Assembly (NCBI GenBank): GCA_943788825.1
Contig: CALSRT010000006.1
Coordinates: 124,001 to 188,000 of the forward strand
Direction: 5' to 3'
DNA length: 64,000 bases
Source of the DNA: UBA4582 sp002389265
GTDB taxonomy: Bacteria > Pseudomonadota > Gammaproteobacteria > Pseudomonadales > Azotimanducaceae
Program-made: the position numbers and the translations under genes
Notes under the pieces: model-generated
What the model was told of the DNA's origin: nothing
The model's input: the letters and a program-made list of their open reading frames with translations, nothing else
The model's database searches: none
Part shown: in pieces, positions 8,122 through 17,651 of the stretch
Numbering within the stretch: position 1 is the first letter of the stretch
How the letters are laid out: the number at the start of each line of letters is the position of its first letter

Positions 8122-9525
8122 ATGGATATGGATATCCAAAAAATTCGAGACATAGGCGCCGTTGCCGTTGCACCAAGGTTCCTGAGGTCTCCAAGGTTAC
8201 CTAGGTCGTCGAATTCACCTGAAATTATTTCACTGTCAGATTATAGGCAACTACGCACAAAAGATGATTGTTTACTTTCCGATGCCCTTAAAGTAACTGA
8301 GCGCGCGGCTGTATTTACGATCAGAATAAATCGCTACGAAATGTTGTTAGAAACATTTTCTGGTTGTTCTGGCGATCAAATAGCCAGTCATGTTGAAAAA
8401 CTACTCCTGTCTTCTCTGCGTGAAACCGATTTCGCTGTCCATGTTAGTGCCGAAGAGTTTGTCGTTCTCATCAGGGACGTCGCCTTAGTTACTGATATAG
8501 AAGATGTTGCTATTCGGGTGATTGATGCCTGTTCCTATCTGGAAATTCATGAATCACAGCGGATTCCAATAAGTATCGATATTGGAATAGCCAACTATCC
8601 CAATGATGCAACTGATGCTTCAGACCTGCTGCGTTTTGCTCATATCGCCTTGCACTCGCTCGACTCAATGCGCCACGGTAACTACCAGTTTTATTCCGAA
8701 AGTCAACGAACTGACCATCGCGAAGGTATCATGATGACCGGTGAGTTGATCCAGGCGATGCAAGAAGATCGAATGGAGCTTCACTACCAACCTATCTATT
8801 GTTTGAAAACGGATATGATCATATCTGTCGAAGCGCTAGTACGATTACGGACCCGAGAGGGCGAAATTATACCTCCTGACGACTTTATCGATGTTGCCGA
8901 ACGAACGGGTCTAATAGTGCCGCTGGGTGCATGGGTCATGAAAAAAGCCTGTATACAACTGGCGTTATGGCAAAAAAATGGCGCTAAAGATTTGTGTATG
9001 TCGATCAATGTGTCACCGGTACAACTGGGTGATCATGGATTCTTTAATTTGTTGGAAACCACGGTCAGAGAGTCGGAGATTAACTTTGGCTCCGTAGAAA
9101 TAGAAATTGTTGAACGCCAACAGGTGGGAACCGATGTAGATCTTATTCTCACTCGACTGCGTAATTTAGGCGTTAAAATAGCCGTAGATGATTTCGGTAC
9201 AGGCTACTCGAGTCTTGCGAACCTCGCAAGATACCCACTGGATGTGGTGAAAATAGACCAAAGCTTTGTGCGCTCGATGCTTGAAAACTCTGTTGCTAAA
9301 AGCATCGTCTCGGCTATTTGTGCGATTGCAGAAGAGCTTAATCTAAACATTATTGCAGAGGGCGTCGAAACGGTTGCACAGGAAAAGTATCTCCTGAGTT
9401 TGGGTTGTCAAAAAGCCCAAGGGTTCGGTTATTCTAAGCCGATGCTAGCCTCGGCACTGAGCAGGCTGTTTTTGAATACGCCCGGTGGCGTTTGCCGCGA
9501 AACCCTCCGTGAAGGTGTAATGTGA
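8122..9525 (+). CDS. EAL-domain c-di-GMP phosphodiesterase with degenerate GGDEF domain
   Basis: 467 residues. The ATG at 8122 is preceded by AGAGGGA eight bases upstream, while the earlier ATG (8092) has no ribosome site. The GGDEF-like domain (about 60-200) has SAEEF (109-113) in place of GGDEF, so it cannot make c-di-GMP. It keeps R100-E-T-D103 exactly five residues before that position, the spacing of the inhibitory (I) site. The EAL domain (about 215-455) starts E237-A-L and keeps the known metal and catalytic positions: N in INVSP, both glutamates in EIVE, DD in DDFGTGYSS, K in VKID, E in AEGVE and Q in QGFGYSKP. It should therefore hydrolyse c-di-GMP. No membrane segment is seen. It is probably co-transcribed with the protease. 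Confidence 0.93.
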   Translation: MDMDIQKIRDIGAVAVAPRFLRSPRLPRSSNSPEIISLSDYRQLRTKDDCLLSDALKVTERAAVFTIRINRYEMLLETFSGCSGDQIASHVEKLLLSSLRETDFAVHVSAEEFVVLIRDVALVTDIEDVAIRVIDACSYLEIHESQRIPISIDIGIANYPNDATDASDLLRFAHIALHSLDSMRHGNYQFYSESQRTDHREGIMMTGELIQAMQEDRMELHYQPIYCLKTDMIISVEALVRLRTREGEIIPPDDFIDVAERTGLIVPLGAWVMKKACIQLALWQKNGAKDLCMSINVSPVQLGDHGFFNLLETTVRESEINFGSVEIEIVERQQVGTDVDLILTRLRNLGVKIAVDDFGTGYSSLANLARYPLDVVKIDQSFVRSMLENSVAKSIVSAICAIAEELNLNIIAEGVETVAQEKYLLSLGCQKAQGFGYSKPMLASALSRLFLNTPGGVCRETLREGVM

Positions 9526-9592
9526 CAGTGGATTATGAGTAACTTATTCAAGTAGTGATTAAGTTTATATTGGGTGAGTAATAGGCATTTAG

Positions 9593-9637
9593 CCTGTCCG
9601 ATAAATGACGTTAGCTTGGCAATAGACAGGTTTTTTT
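9593..9637 (+). terminator. Possible weak terminator after the EAL gene
   Basis: CCTGTC (9593-9598) and GACAGG (9625-9630) can pair around a 26-base loop, followed directly by seven T residues. The stem is short and the loop long, so this is tentative. The rest of the 258-bp gap (9526-9783) shows no gene. Confidence 0.3.
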
Positions 9638-9783
9638 CAAACGATGTTCGACGGGTGTAGCTTTAAACTTATCAGGCAGAAATTAGAGATGGTCTATCCT
9701 AGTGGCTGGGTAAATAAGTTCGAGGCTAGGCCATTGCACTAGGTCAAGGGCATCTGACCCTGGCGTTTCGACTCAGGGAAATA

Positions 9784-12693
9784 ATGATAAATTCTGAATT
9801 GTTCGACTGCTATTTGAGTAGTATCAAACGTCTTGGAAATACCCAGGGTGCGTCTGTCTGCATCTCAAGCGATGGTGCCTCCATGCTTTGTCCCGATCCA
9901 TCGGGTGAACCACTTCCGGAGTTAGCGTCTACCGAAGTCGCCAGTCGTTCAGCTTTATCAATGATGGCAGAGAAAAAATTCCTCAGCGTAGATGGTCAGG
10001 AGTGCATGATAAGGGTTGGCCAGAACCCGTTAAGCCTTCTTGTCCTAGTACCGTATCAAAGTTCCTCTGATGTGGTCAGCCCTGTGTTACACGAGCGCCG
10101 CAGTTATTCAACGCAGAATACCAAATTCGCTGAATCCTGGTTGCTCGTCGGGCTACGGTTTGCTCATTCACATGAGTTGCTGACATTCGGTGAGCAACAA
10201 GCATGTCAGCCAGTCGATTCAACAGGTTGGCTGCTAAATATGATTATTATAAACGGAAGGTCGTTGATTGCTAACTGGGAAATGTCCAGGGCCTTGCGTC
10301 ATAGAGTCAGTGATCTGCCAGGCCGCATCGAATTCGAGACATGCATCCGTCAATTGGCGAAAGGCCTAAAGCTGAAAAGCCAGCCAATGAGTTTGCTATT
10401 CATCAATCCGGATAATTTTGATCAGATCAACCATCGCTTTGGTCGCGAGCAGGGTGATACAGCGGTGCGCGATGTGGCCACCTTGTTACGATCTATCTTG
10501 AGAGAGTCTGATCTATTATTTCATTATACGGGTGCTATATTTGCTATTGTACTGCCTGGCACAGATCCCCTTGGATCGAAAGCGATCGCAGAAAAAATTC
10601 AAGAGAAAATACTCGAAGCTAAATTTGTCAACGATGTGGTCAAGCTAACGATCAGTATCGGTTGCAGCTGTAGTGACCCGCTAGATAAACAGTTATTAGA
10701 TGCTGGTGAGCTTATACAGCGTGCAGACAGTGCGTTGAATATAGCGAAACTGGCGGGCGGTGCGAGAGTTGTATTTTGGAGCGCCGGTAGGCGTGTCCAG
10801 TCAGCTGGTGCGCTTAATAAAGGTAGTGCGATATTTACCGCAGATCCGGTCAAAGATTACCGCAACATGGGGTTACTTTGGGAGTTAATGTCGTCTGTCT
10901 CTGCAGAACGCGAAACTGCAGTAATCGGCAGAGAGCTGACCGGAAGGGTTGCCAAGGCATTTAAATCGAATGTCGTCGCGCTGTTTGGTGTAAAAGCGCA
11001 TTCATCGTCTAAAATCTCGAAGGGTCGTGCTGGAACTTATTTAGTGTCAGCCAGCGAGTGGCAGCCAGAAACAACAGCTGTTAGTCCGATAGATGTGTCG
11101 GCCGATGAGTCGAGGATCGCACCATTGATTGAATCGGTTTTAGCCGAAAGGCGCCCTTCCATAGTTAAGTTGTCGAGTCATGTATCTCGATGTGTCGTGC
11201 CACTTGTGGTTCGTGAAGATTTGATTGGTTGTCTCTACATTGACAACGAGTCTAATCATGAGATGGACGAAAGGGATTTGGAGTTTCTATCAGCGTTGGT
11301 GAGTCAAATTGCTGTGTCGCTGGATCGGGCAGATCTGTTAGACAAATGGCTACAAAAACGTGATGAAGAAAGTAAGAAGCTGCGAGTTGAGGTCAGTGAA
11401 CTGAGACAGGCTGTCCGTGAAAACAAACTAGTTTATCAATCAGCAGAAATGCAGCAGATCATGCTGAAGGTGCAAAAAGTTGCACAAACAGATGCGACGG
11501 TCTTAATTACTGGAGAAAGCGGTACTGGCAAGGAGATGCTAGGCCATGCTGTGCATGATCTTAGTCACAGATTCGATAAACCTTTCGTTACGGTTGATTG
11601 TGGGGCTATCTCGCCTAACTTGATTGAAGCGGAACTTTTCGGTCGAGTAAAGGGCGCCTATACCGGTGCCGATACTGCCAGCAAGGGCTATATTCGGCAA
11701 GCTGAAGGCGGCACCTTGTTTCTGGATGAAATCGGTGAACTGCCCATTGATGTTCAAACTAGGCTGTTACGTTTTGTTCAAGAGAAGACTGTTAATTCAG
11801 TTGGAGCGTCGATTAGCCAAAAGATAGATGTGCGCATCATTGCCGCGACTAATCGAGACTTGATTGAGGAAGTCAAAGTTGGTGGGTTTCGAAGCGATCT
11901 GTTTTATCGCTTGCAAGTGATGACGCTAACACCGCCACCGTTGCGTGACCACCCCTCTGATATTTTGCCGATCGCCTATCATTTCCTCGAGAAATACTGT
12001 CTTCAATATCAAAAGCGGGGCTTGTACTTGAGTGCCGATGCGAAAGCTATCTTAGAATCATATTCGTGGCCTGGGAATGTTCGAGAGTTGCAGCATAGCG
12101 TATTGAGAGCCGTGCTGATGGTCGATGGTGTTCAGATTGGGGTTGGAGAACTTGATCTTCAGAAAGCAGTGAAGCCGAGTGACGGAGAAGATAATCGAGA
12201 TTGGCCTGGATCAATGGTTGAGTCAGAATCTTCGGTAGCGTTGGGTGAGGACTTATGGACGTTGCTTGAAAAAAATCTAGTCACTTTGGTCGATACTGAA
12301 AGAGAAAATTTAAGCCCTTTGGGTAGATGGCTTACTGAGGAGTTTTTGCTAATCGCCAGTCAACAGGCGTTTGGTGTTATTCGCAATGCTGCAGATTTGT
12401 TGGGTCAGGCTGAGTCTACCTATCGGCGGCAATTAACCAAGGCCCAGCGTCTACGTCAACTCGAGCAAGGCCCGAAATGTAAGGAATGGCAGCAAGTTGA
12501 AAAAATCGTATATCTACTGGTCCGGGCTAGAAATCAGCCTGATGTTACTGACAAGAATGAAAATATTATCAGGAAGGCTAGAGAGACTCTGTTAGGTGTG
12601 GTCGAACGTGCTACGGGTAAGTATCTGTCTCGTGGTGCGGCATTAATGGATGTGAGTACACCGACATATAAAAGCTGGCTCGGGGTCCAATGA
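9784..12693 (+). CDS. Sigma-54-dependent activator with degenerate GGDEF, GAF, AAA+ and Fis-type HTH domains
   Basis: 969 residues. About 1-180 is unrecognised. About 190-340 is a GGDEF fold with TGAIF (249-253) in place of GGDEF, so catalytically dead, but with R240-E-S-D243 five residues before it, the c-di-GMP I-site spacing. A GAF domain (about 360-530) and a short coiled coil follow. The AAA+ sigma-54 domain (about 555-790) has Walker A GESGTGKE (577-584), the sigma-54 contact loop GAYTGA (624-629, the Tyr variant of GAFTGA), Walker B LFLDEIGE, and the WPGNVREL and RSDLFYRL signatures. A Fis-like helix-turn-helix follows at about 865-900. About 75 further residues form an unusual tail. 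AGGGAA lies before the ATG. I infer a c-di-GMP-responsive enhancer-binding protein that acts on the sigma-54-type promoter at 6189. Confidence 0.92.
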   Translation: MINSELFDCYLSSIKRLGNTQGASVCISSDGASMLCPDPSGEPLPELASTEVASRSALSMMAEKKFLSVDGQECMIRVGQNPLSLLVLVPYQSSSDVVSPVLHERRSYSTQNTKFAESWLLVGLRFAHSHELLTFGEQQACQPVDSTGWLLNMIIINGRSLIANWEMSRALRHRVSDLPGRIEFETCIRQLAKGLKLKSQPMSLLFINPDNFDQINHRFGREQGDTAVRDVATLLRSILRESDLLFHYTGAIFAIVLPGTDPLGSKAIAEKIQEKILEAKFVNDVVKLTISIGCSCSDPLDKQLLDAGELIQRADSALNIAKLAGGARVVFWSAGRRVQSAGALNKGSAIFTADPVKDYRNMGLLWELMSSVSAERETAVIGRELTGRVAKAFKSNVVALFGVKAHSSSKISKGRAGTYLVSASEWQPETTAVSPIDVSADESRIAPLIESVLAERRPSIVKLSSHVSRCVVPLVVREDLIGCLYIDNESNHEMDERDLEFLSALVSQIAVSLDRADLLDKWLQKRDEESKKLRVEVSELRQAVRENKLVYQSAEMQQIMLKVQKVAQTDATVLITGESGTGKEMLGHAVHDLSHRFDKPFVTVDCGAISPNLIEAELFGRVKGAYTGADTASKGYIRQAEGGTLFLDEIGELPIDVQTRLLRFVQEKTVNSVGASISQKIDVRIIAATNRDLIEEVKVGGFRSDLFYRLQVMTLTPPPLRDHPSDILPIAYHFLEKYCLQYQKRGLYLSADAKAILESYSWPGNVRELQHSVLRAVLMVDGVQIGVGELDLQKAVKPSDGEDNRDWPGSMVESESSVALGEDLWTLLEKNLVTLVDTERENLSPLGRWLTEEFLLIASQQAFGVIRNAADLLGQAESTYRRQLTKAQRLRQLEQGPKCKEWQQVEKIVYLLVRARNQPDVTDKNENIIRKARETLLGVVERATGKYLSRGAALMDVSTPTYKSWLGVQ

Positions 12694-12740
12694 GGTATGG
12701 TCATTTATGCTGAGAGCGTGGCAATAAAAATGGAAAGCCA

Positions 12741-15700
12741 ATGAGCATAAGATCAATTTGGCCATGGTTAATTCTTTTTAGCTGCCTATGTGACGGTGCG
12801 TTTGGCGTTGGTCGAAATATAAGGTTTGAACATTTGTCGACTAACGATGGCATGTCGCACGCGAGTGTTATGGATATTTTGCAGGACCATCATGGCTTTA
12901 TGTGGTTCGCGACTCAAGAAGGATTGAATCGATTTGATGGTTATGATTTTGTAATCTACGAGCATGATTATAGAGATGCAACCTCGTTGGCTGATGATTG
13001 GGTTTGGTCGCTCTGTTTGGATGACGACAATAATATTTGGATTGGAACGAATAACGGTGGTCTGAATTACTTTGATCAAAATACCAAATCATTTTTAAAC
13101 TGGCGCCACGACGCTAGTGATCAACGTAGTCTGTCCAGTAATGACGTGCGAGTGGTGTTCTTAGATAGCAAAAAGCGGCTCTGGGTTGGTACTAGCGCTG
13201 GTTTGAATCGAAAAGTGATTGGTGAGAATCATTTCGAAAGGTATCTCGCCGCTGATGATGGGGTGAGCTTGCCGCACGAGTCTGTTACTGCAATATTTGA
13301 AGATAGTATGGGTCAGATCTGGGTTGGTACTGAAGTGGGCTTGGCGCGGTTTGATGCAGCGACGAATAGCTTTTTTAGCTACCAGCATGATCCTGTCGAT
13401 TCGTCTTCTCTGAGTGATAGTCACATTCGCGTCATCAAGGAGTACGAGGGTGAGTTATGGATCGGTACGCAATCAGGAGGTGTCAACCGTTTCAGCCCAA
13501 GAGCAAATAAGTTTCACCATTACAGGGCTGATGCGCAGTCGTCGGGCTCGTTACAAAGTGGCTTGATCAGGGATATTCAAATAGATCATGAAAATACGAT
13601 TTGGATCGGGACGGACAAAGGGCTGAGTGAATGGCAACCTGCCGAGGATAATTTCGTTACTTACCTACATGAACCTGAAGATGCCAAGAGCCTCAGCGGT
13701 AATCGAGTAGATTCGATATTCCAGGATGCGTCCAATGTCCTTTGGGTAGGTAGCTACGAGGGTGTCGATCGATGGAATTATCTCAGTGGAGCCTTTGCCT
13801 ACTACACTCAGGCAGACGGTCAATTGAACAGTGATGTTGTTGTAAGTTTAGCGCAGTCTGATAATGGTTCACTCTGGGTTGGTACTTATGGTGCTGGACT
13901 CAACCGCCTCGACATGAATGCAGCGGGCGGCTATGAAGCTAGCGATTTCTTACTACCATTAGCTGATCAGCGAGTTATGGCTCTATGGGCTGAAGGTGAT
14001 GAAAACTTGTGGATAGGTACCAGAACGGCGGGACTGTGTCAGTTTGGAGTGCTCAGTGGTGATCTGTCTTGCATGGTGCATGAGGAGGGTAATCAGAACT
14101 CCCTGAGTGCCAATGGTATCACCGCTATTTACGGTGAAGAGGATGTGATCTGGGTTGGTACTTACGGCGGTGGGTTAAATAGAATAGATCGAATAACGCA
14201 GAAAATTACGCATTATCGGCATGCTGCAGAGGATATTCATTCCTTAGGATCCGATCGTGTTTTGGCAATCTACCGAGATTCATTTGGCATTCTTTGGGTG
14301 GGCGCCGAGGGTGGTGGTTTGAATCTGCTGGATGAGGTGAGCCATAAATTCGACCGATTTCAAGCCAATGAAAATGACCCTGATGCCGTTAGCAATGATA
14401 CGGCCTGGGAAATATTTGAGAGTTCAGATGGAACGCTTTGGATCGGCACACTCAATGGCGGTGTCAATTTTTGGCATATCGACGATCGTTATAGAGGAGA
14501 GATTAAATTTCAGCATCTTGATCGAATCAATGGTCTACAGAGCAACACGATCTACGGCATTCTAGAAGACGATCAAGGCGCTATCTGGATGAGTGGAAAT
14601 CGGGGTTTAGTACAAATTGACCCGTCCACCATGCAACTTCAAATTTATGATCAACATAACGGTACTCGAGGTGATGAATTTAATTTTGGTGCCAGGCTGA
14701 AGGATAAAAATGGCCGGTTATTATTTGGTGGTGCAAAAGGCCTGTTAGCCGTTAAGCCGAGCGATATTCATCCTAATTTGATAGTCCCGCCAGTTTTTAT
14801 TAACGGTAATAGCAGCCTCAACGAATCGGTTTTTGCTCACAGTACGCAAGGGTCTCCGTCTAACATAACACTCGGTTATGACGAGCGAATGATTACGTTT
14901 AATTTTGCGGCGCTTGACTACGCGTCTCCCGATAAAAACCAATATGAATACCAGTTGGTCGGGTTTGATGAAAATTGGATTCAGGCGCAAGGTTTTCGCC
15001 GTGCCACCTACACAAATATACCTGCTGGTGATTATACATTTCGCGTTAAAGCCTCCAACAGCGATAAGGTATGGAATTTGGATGGTGCTGCAATCAATCT
15101 GTCGGTAGTCCCCGCACCTTGGTTGAGTTGGTGGGCTTACCTGATCTATATATCGATAGTGAGTGGTTCGGGAGCGAGCTTTGTATATCTTCAGCGACGA
15201 AAGCTAAGTGTCGCCCGTCAGCAGCATCAGATTCTTGAAGATTTGGTCCGCCTTAGAACTCATGAGTTGGCGGAGCAGAACGATAAACTTGAAGGGGTAA
15301 ACGATCAGTTGCTAAAGGCAAGCATGACTGATGCCCTGACTGGCTTACACAATCGACGGTACCTTTATGACTATTTGGAAAATCAGGTCGCGATTATGCA
15401 AAGATATTTAGGCGAACTCGAAGAGGGGGAGAGCGCCCATGAGGCTTTGCTACAGGAACCAAGTATATTTTTCATGATGATAGATCTAGATGGTTTTAAG
15501 AATATTAATGACAGCTTCGGCCATCCAGCGGGTGATGAGGCGTTAATCCAGGTCTGTGACGTTCTCGTCAAACACACTCGCGACTCCGATACCCTGATTC
15601 GTTGGGGTGGCGACGAATTTCTTATTGTCGGGCGTTGTCATGGTCTGCATGGGCCGAACCAATTGGCTGAGCGCATTCGTTGCGGCTTGATGGAGCACAC

Positions 15701-15998
15701 ATTTTTGGTGGGAAACGGCTCAAAGGGATATATGACAGGATCTATCGGCTTTGCGCCGTACCCGTTTAACAGTTGGCACCCAGAACGCTTCAATTGGGAG
15801 CAGGTTCTTGCCATCGCCGACCAGGCGGCGTATGTTGCAAAGTCAAACGGTAGGAATGCCTGGCTAGGTATAGAAGGCGCAGAGATGTTTGGATGTGCGG
15901 AATACAATCAAATTGGCGACAGCTTGCAGCAGTTGTTTGATCAGGAATGTATCAAGACAATGACATCCATGGTTCATACCGTTAATTACAGCGCCTAG
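12741..15998 (+). CDS. Membrane diguanylate cyclase with periplasmic Reg_prop beta-propellers and Y_Y_Y domain
   Basis: 1085 residues. A signal sequence (about 5-22) leads to a large periplasmic region with about 13-14 Reg_prop repeats of the IWIGT..GLNRFD type, enough for two seven-bladed propellers. A Y_Y_Y domain (about 690-790), one transmembrane helix (about 793-815), a short coiled coil and a GGDEF domain follow. The active site is intact (GGDEF, 956-960), and an I site R947-D-S-D950 sits five residues before it. About 20 extra residues (LGELEEGESAHEALLQEP) are inserted between the DALTGLHNRR helix and the metal-binding DLDGFK strand. The architecture is that of hybrid two-component-like sensors with the kinase replaced by a cyclase. 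It should sense a periplasmic ligand, probably a glycan in related proteins, and make c-di-GMP. It follows the sigma-54 activator by 47 bp, probably in one operon. Confidence 0.94.
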   Translation: MSIRSIWPWLILFSCLCDGAFGVGRNIRFEHLSTNDGMSHASVMDILQDHHGFMWFATQEGLNRFDGYDFVIYEHDYRDATSLADDWVWSLCLDDDNNIWIGTNNGGLNYFDQNTKSFLNWRHDASDQRSLSSNDVRVVFLDSKKRLWVGTSAGLNRKVIGENHFERYLAADDGVSLPHESVTAIFEDSMGQIWVGTEVGLARFDAATNSFFSYQHDPVDSSSLSDSHIRVIKEYEGELWIGTQSGGVNRFSPRANKFHHYRADAQSSGSLQSGLIRDIQIDHENTIWIGTDKGLSEWQPAEDNFVTYLHEPEDAKSLSGNRVDSIFQDASNVLWVGSYEGVDRWNYLSGAFAYYTQADGQLNSDVVVSLAQSDNGSLWVGTYGAGLNRLDMNAAGGYEASDFLLPLADQRVMALWAEGDENLWIGTRTAGLCQFGVLSGDLSCMVHEEGNQNSLSANGITAIYGEEDVIWVGTYGGGLNRIDRITQKITHYRHAAEDIHSLGSDRVLAIYRDSFGILWVGAEGGGLNLLDEVSHKFDRFQANENDPDAVSNDTAWEIFESSDGTLWIGTLNGGVNFWHIDDRYRGEIKFQHLDRINGLQSNTIYGILEDDQGAIWMSGNRGLVQIDPSTMQLQIYDQHNGTRGDEFNFGARLKDKNGRLLFGGAKGLLAVKPSDIHPNLIVPPVFINGNSSLNESVFAHSTQGSPSNITLGYDERMITFNFAALDYASPDKNQYEYQLVGFDENWIQAQGFRRATYTNIPAGDYTFRVKASNSDKVWNLDGAAINLSVVPAPWLSWWAYLIYISIVSGSGASFVYLQRRKLSVARQQHQILEDLVRLRTHELAEQNDKLEGVNDQLLKASMTDALTGLHNRRYLYDYLENQVAIMQRYLGELEEGESAHEALLQEPSIFFMMIDLDGFKNINDSFGHPAGDEALIQVCDVLVKHTRDSDTLIRWGGDEFLIVGRCHGLHGPNQLAERIRCGLMEHTFLVGNGSKGYMTGSIGFAPYPFNSWHPERFNWEQVLAIADQAAYVAKSNGRNAWLGIEGAEMFGCAEYNQIGDSLQQLFDQECIKTMTSMVHTVNYSA

Positions 15999-16041
15999 TT
16001 TTAGCTGGCGTGATTTCATTGTTTAGATGGAGCCGATATTA

Positions 16042-17469
16042 ATGCGCCACTATGTGCTCGTGGTTAAAGAAGACTGCGAAACCTGTCGAATGATCCAGCC
16101 TGTCGCTGCAGCGCTCGCGTCGAGTACCGAGCTTCGCATCTTTTCACAAGACAATCCTGGTTTCCCTGGTGATTTACCTGATGGGTTCACGATTGAAGAT
16201 GATCGTGAGCTTGCGAACTCTTTTGAGTTAAAGATAGAAATTGTGCCTACCCTCATTTGCTATGATGATGCACAGGAGTCTGAACGTTTAGAAGGCTGGG
16301 ATCGGTCGGCTTGGGAGCGGGTGTGCGCGCAGAACTTTAGTGCCAGCTTGCCTGCCTTTCGGCCTGGCTGTGGTTCAAAGTCTCAGGATCCTGGTATGGC
16401 AGAAAAGTTGGCGGTGAAATATGGAAGCCAGCAGCTTAAAGCCAGAAGGGTCAATATTGCTGATGGTGAAGATGAGGTTGAAGCATGCTATGACCGTGGC
16501 TGGAGCGATGGTCTACCATTGGTGCCACCTACCGAAATTCGAGTCGTGCGCATGCTTCAGGGCACGCTAAGAGCGGCTGATGACATTGTTGGTGATGTCC
16601 CGCCTGATTATGCGCCTTGTAGTATTGAGAAGATTGCCATTAATGCAGTGATGGCTGGTTGTAAGCCTGAATACTTGCCGGTGGTCATAGCCGCAGTAGA
16701 GGCCGCGCTGATGGATGAGTTTTGTATGCATGGCCTGCTTGCCACCACATATTTTTCGGGTCCGATGGTGCTCGTTAATGGGCCGTTGAGTCGGGCGATT
16801 GGCATGAACTCGAGGGGCAACGCATTAGGCCAGGGAAATCGTGCGAATGCGACGATTGGTCGAGCATTGCAGCTTGTTATTCGCAATGTCGGCGGTGGTC
16901 GGCCAGGGGGTGTGGATCGGTCGGCGCTAGGTAATCCCGGTAAATATACGTTTTGTTTCGCCGAGGATGAAACAGGTTCCTGTTGGGAATCTTATGCGGA
17001 GGAGCGTGGTTTCAGTCGTGAAGCATCGACGGTCAGTCTCTTTGCCGCGGATGGGGTGCAAGGCATCGTTGATCAAAAGTCTCGTACTCCGGAATCCTTG
17101 AGCCGGTCCTTTGCTGCTGGGCTGAGAGTCGTCTCGCATCCAAAAATGGTGATGGCAGCGGATGCCTTCCTGGTGATCTCGCCAGAGCATGAGCGAGTAT
17201 TCCGTGATGCAGGCTGGTCTAAGGCCAGGCTTAAAGCCGAATTGCATGATTTATTGCAAATACCAGGTAGTGAACTAATTGTCGGCGCTGGTGGTATCTC
17301 TGAGGGATTGCCAGAGAAGCTTAAGGGTCAGATGCTACCGAAGTTTCGGGAAGGTGGCTTGAATATCGTTCGAGCTGGTGGCAGCGCTGGTCTGTTTTCA
17401 GCGATTATTGCCGGCTGGGGTGCGAGTGGTAAAATTGGCAGTGTGCCAGTCACCCGAGAGATATTATAG
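16042..17469 (+). CDS. Thioredoxin-fold protein with long C-terminal domain, partner of the UGSC selenoprotein
   Basis: 475 residues when started at the ATG at 16042, which has GGAG nine bases upstream; the ATG at 16027 has no ribosome site. The N-terminal 110 residues look thioredoxin-like, with a C12-E-T-C15 active-site pair (KEDCETCRMIQ) and the cis-Pro region EIVPTLIC. From about residue 145 a separate domain begins (YDRGWSDGLPLVPPT), rich in Gly and conserved-looking motifs such as NSRGNALGQGNRANATIGRA. I do not recognise its fold. It lies directly upstream of the selenoprotein gene on the same strand. A CxxC protein next to a Sec protein suggests a shared redox reaction, for instance reduction of the selenenylsulfide. 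That is inference from context. Confidence 0.75.
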   Translation: MRHYVLVVKEDCETCRMIQPVAAALASSTELRIFSQDNPGFPGDLPDGFTIEDDRELANSFELKIEIVPTLICYDDAQESERLEGWDRSAWERVCAQNFSASLPAFRPGCGSKSQDPGMAEKLAVKYGSQQLKARRVNIADGEDEVEACYDRGWSDGLPLVPPTEIRVVRMLQGTLRAADDIVGDVPPDYAPCSIEKIAINAVMAGCKPEYLPVVIAAVEAALMDEFCMHGLLATTYFSGPMVLVNGPLSRAIGMNSRGNALGQGNRANATIGRALQLVIRNVGGGRPGGVDRSALGNPGKYTFCFAEDETGSCWESYAEERGFSREASTVSLFAADGVQGIVDQKSRTPESLSRSFAAGLRVVSHPKMVMAADAFLVISPEHERVFRDAGWSKARLKAELHDLLQIPGSELIVGAGGISEGLPEKLKGQMLPKFREGGLNIVRAGGSAGLFSAIIAGWGASGKIGSVPVTREIL

Positions 17470-17525
17470 TTAAGGTTGTGGCGGCAATTGGTTGCTGACC
17501 GCTGAGTGCGTACGTAAAGGTTTCT

Positions 17526-17601
17526 GCCAGAACAGATAGAGCCAGAACAGATAGAATTGATGTCATCCCAGTGCGCTATTGACGATGACTATTGACGATT
17601 A
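17526..17601. repeat. Two short tandem duplications between the redox genes
   Basis: A 15-mer GCCAGAACAGATAGA is duplicated at 17526-17540 and 17541-17555. A 13-mer of the form CTATTGACGATKA is duplicated at 17576-17588 and 17589-17601, with a decayed third copy. No gene is seen between 17470 and 17651. Confidence 0.8.
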
Positions 17602-17651
17602 CCACTGACGAGCCATAGTAGACTAGCGAACAACACAGAGAGGTCATAATT

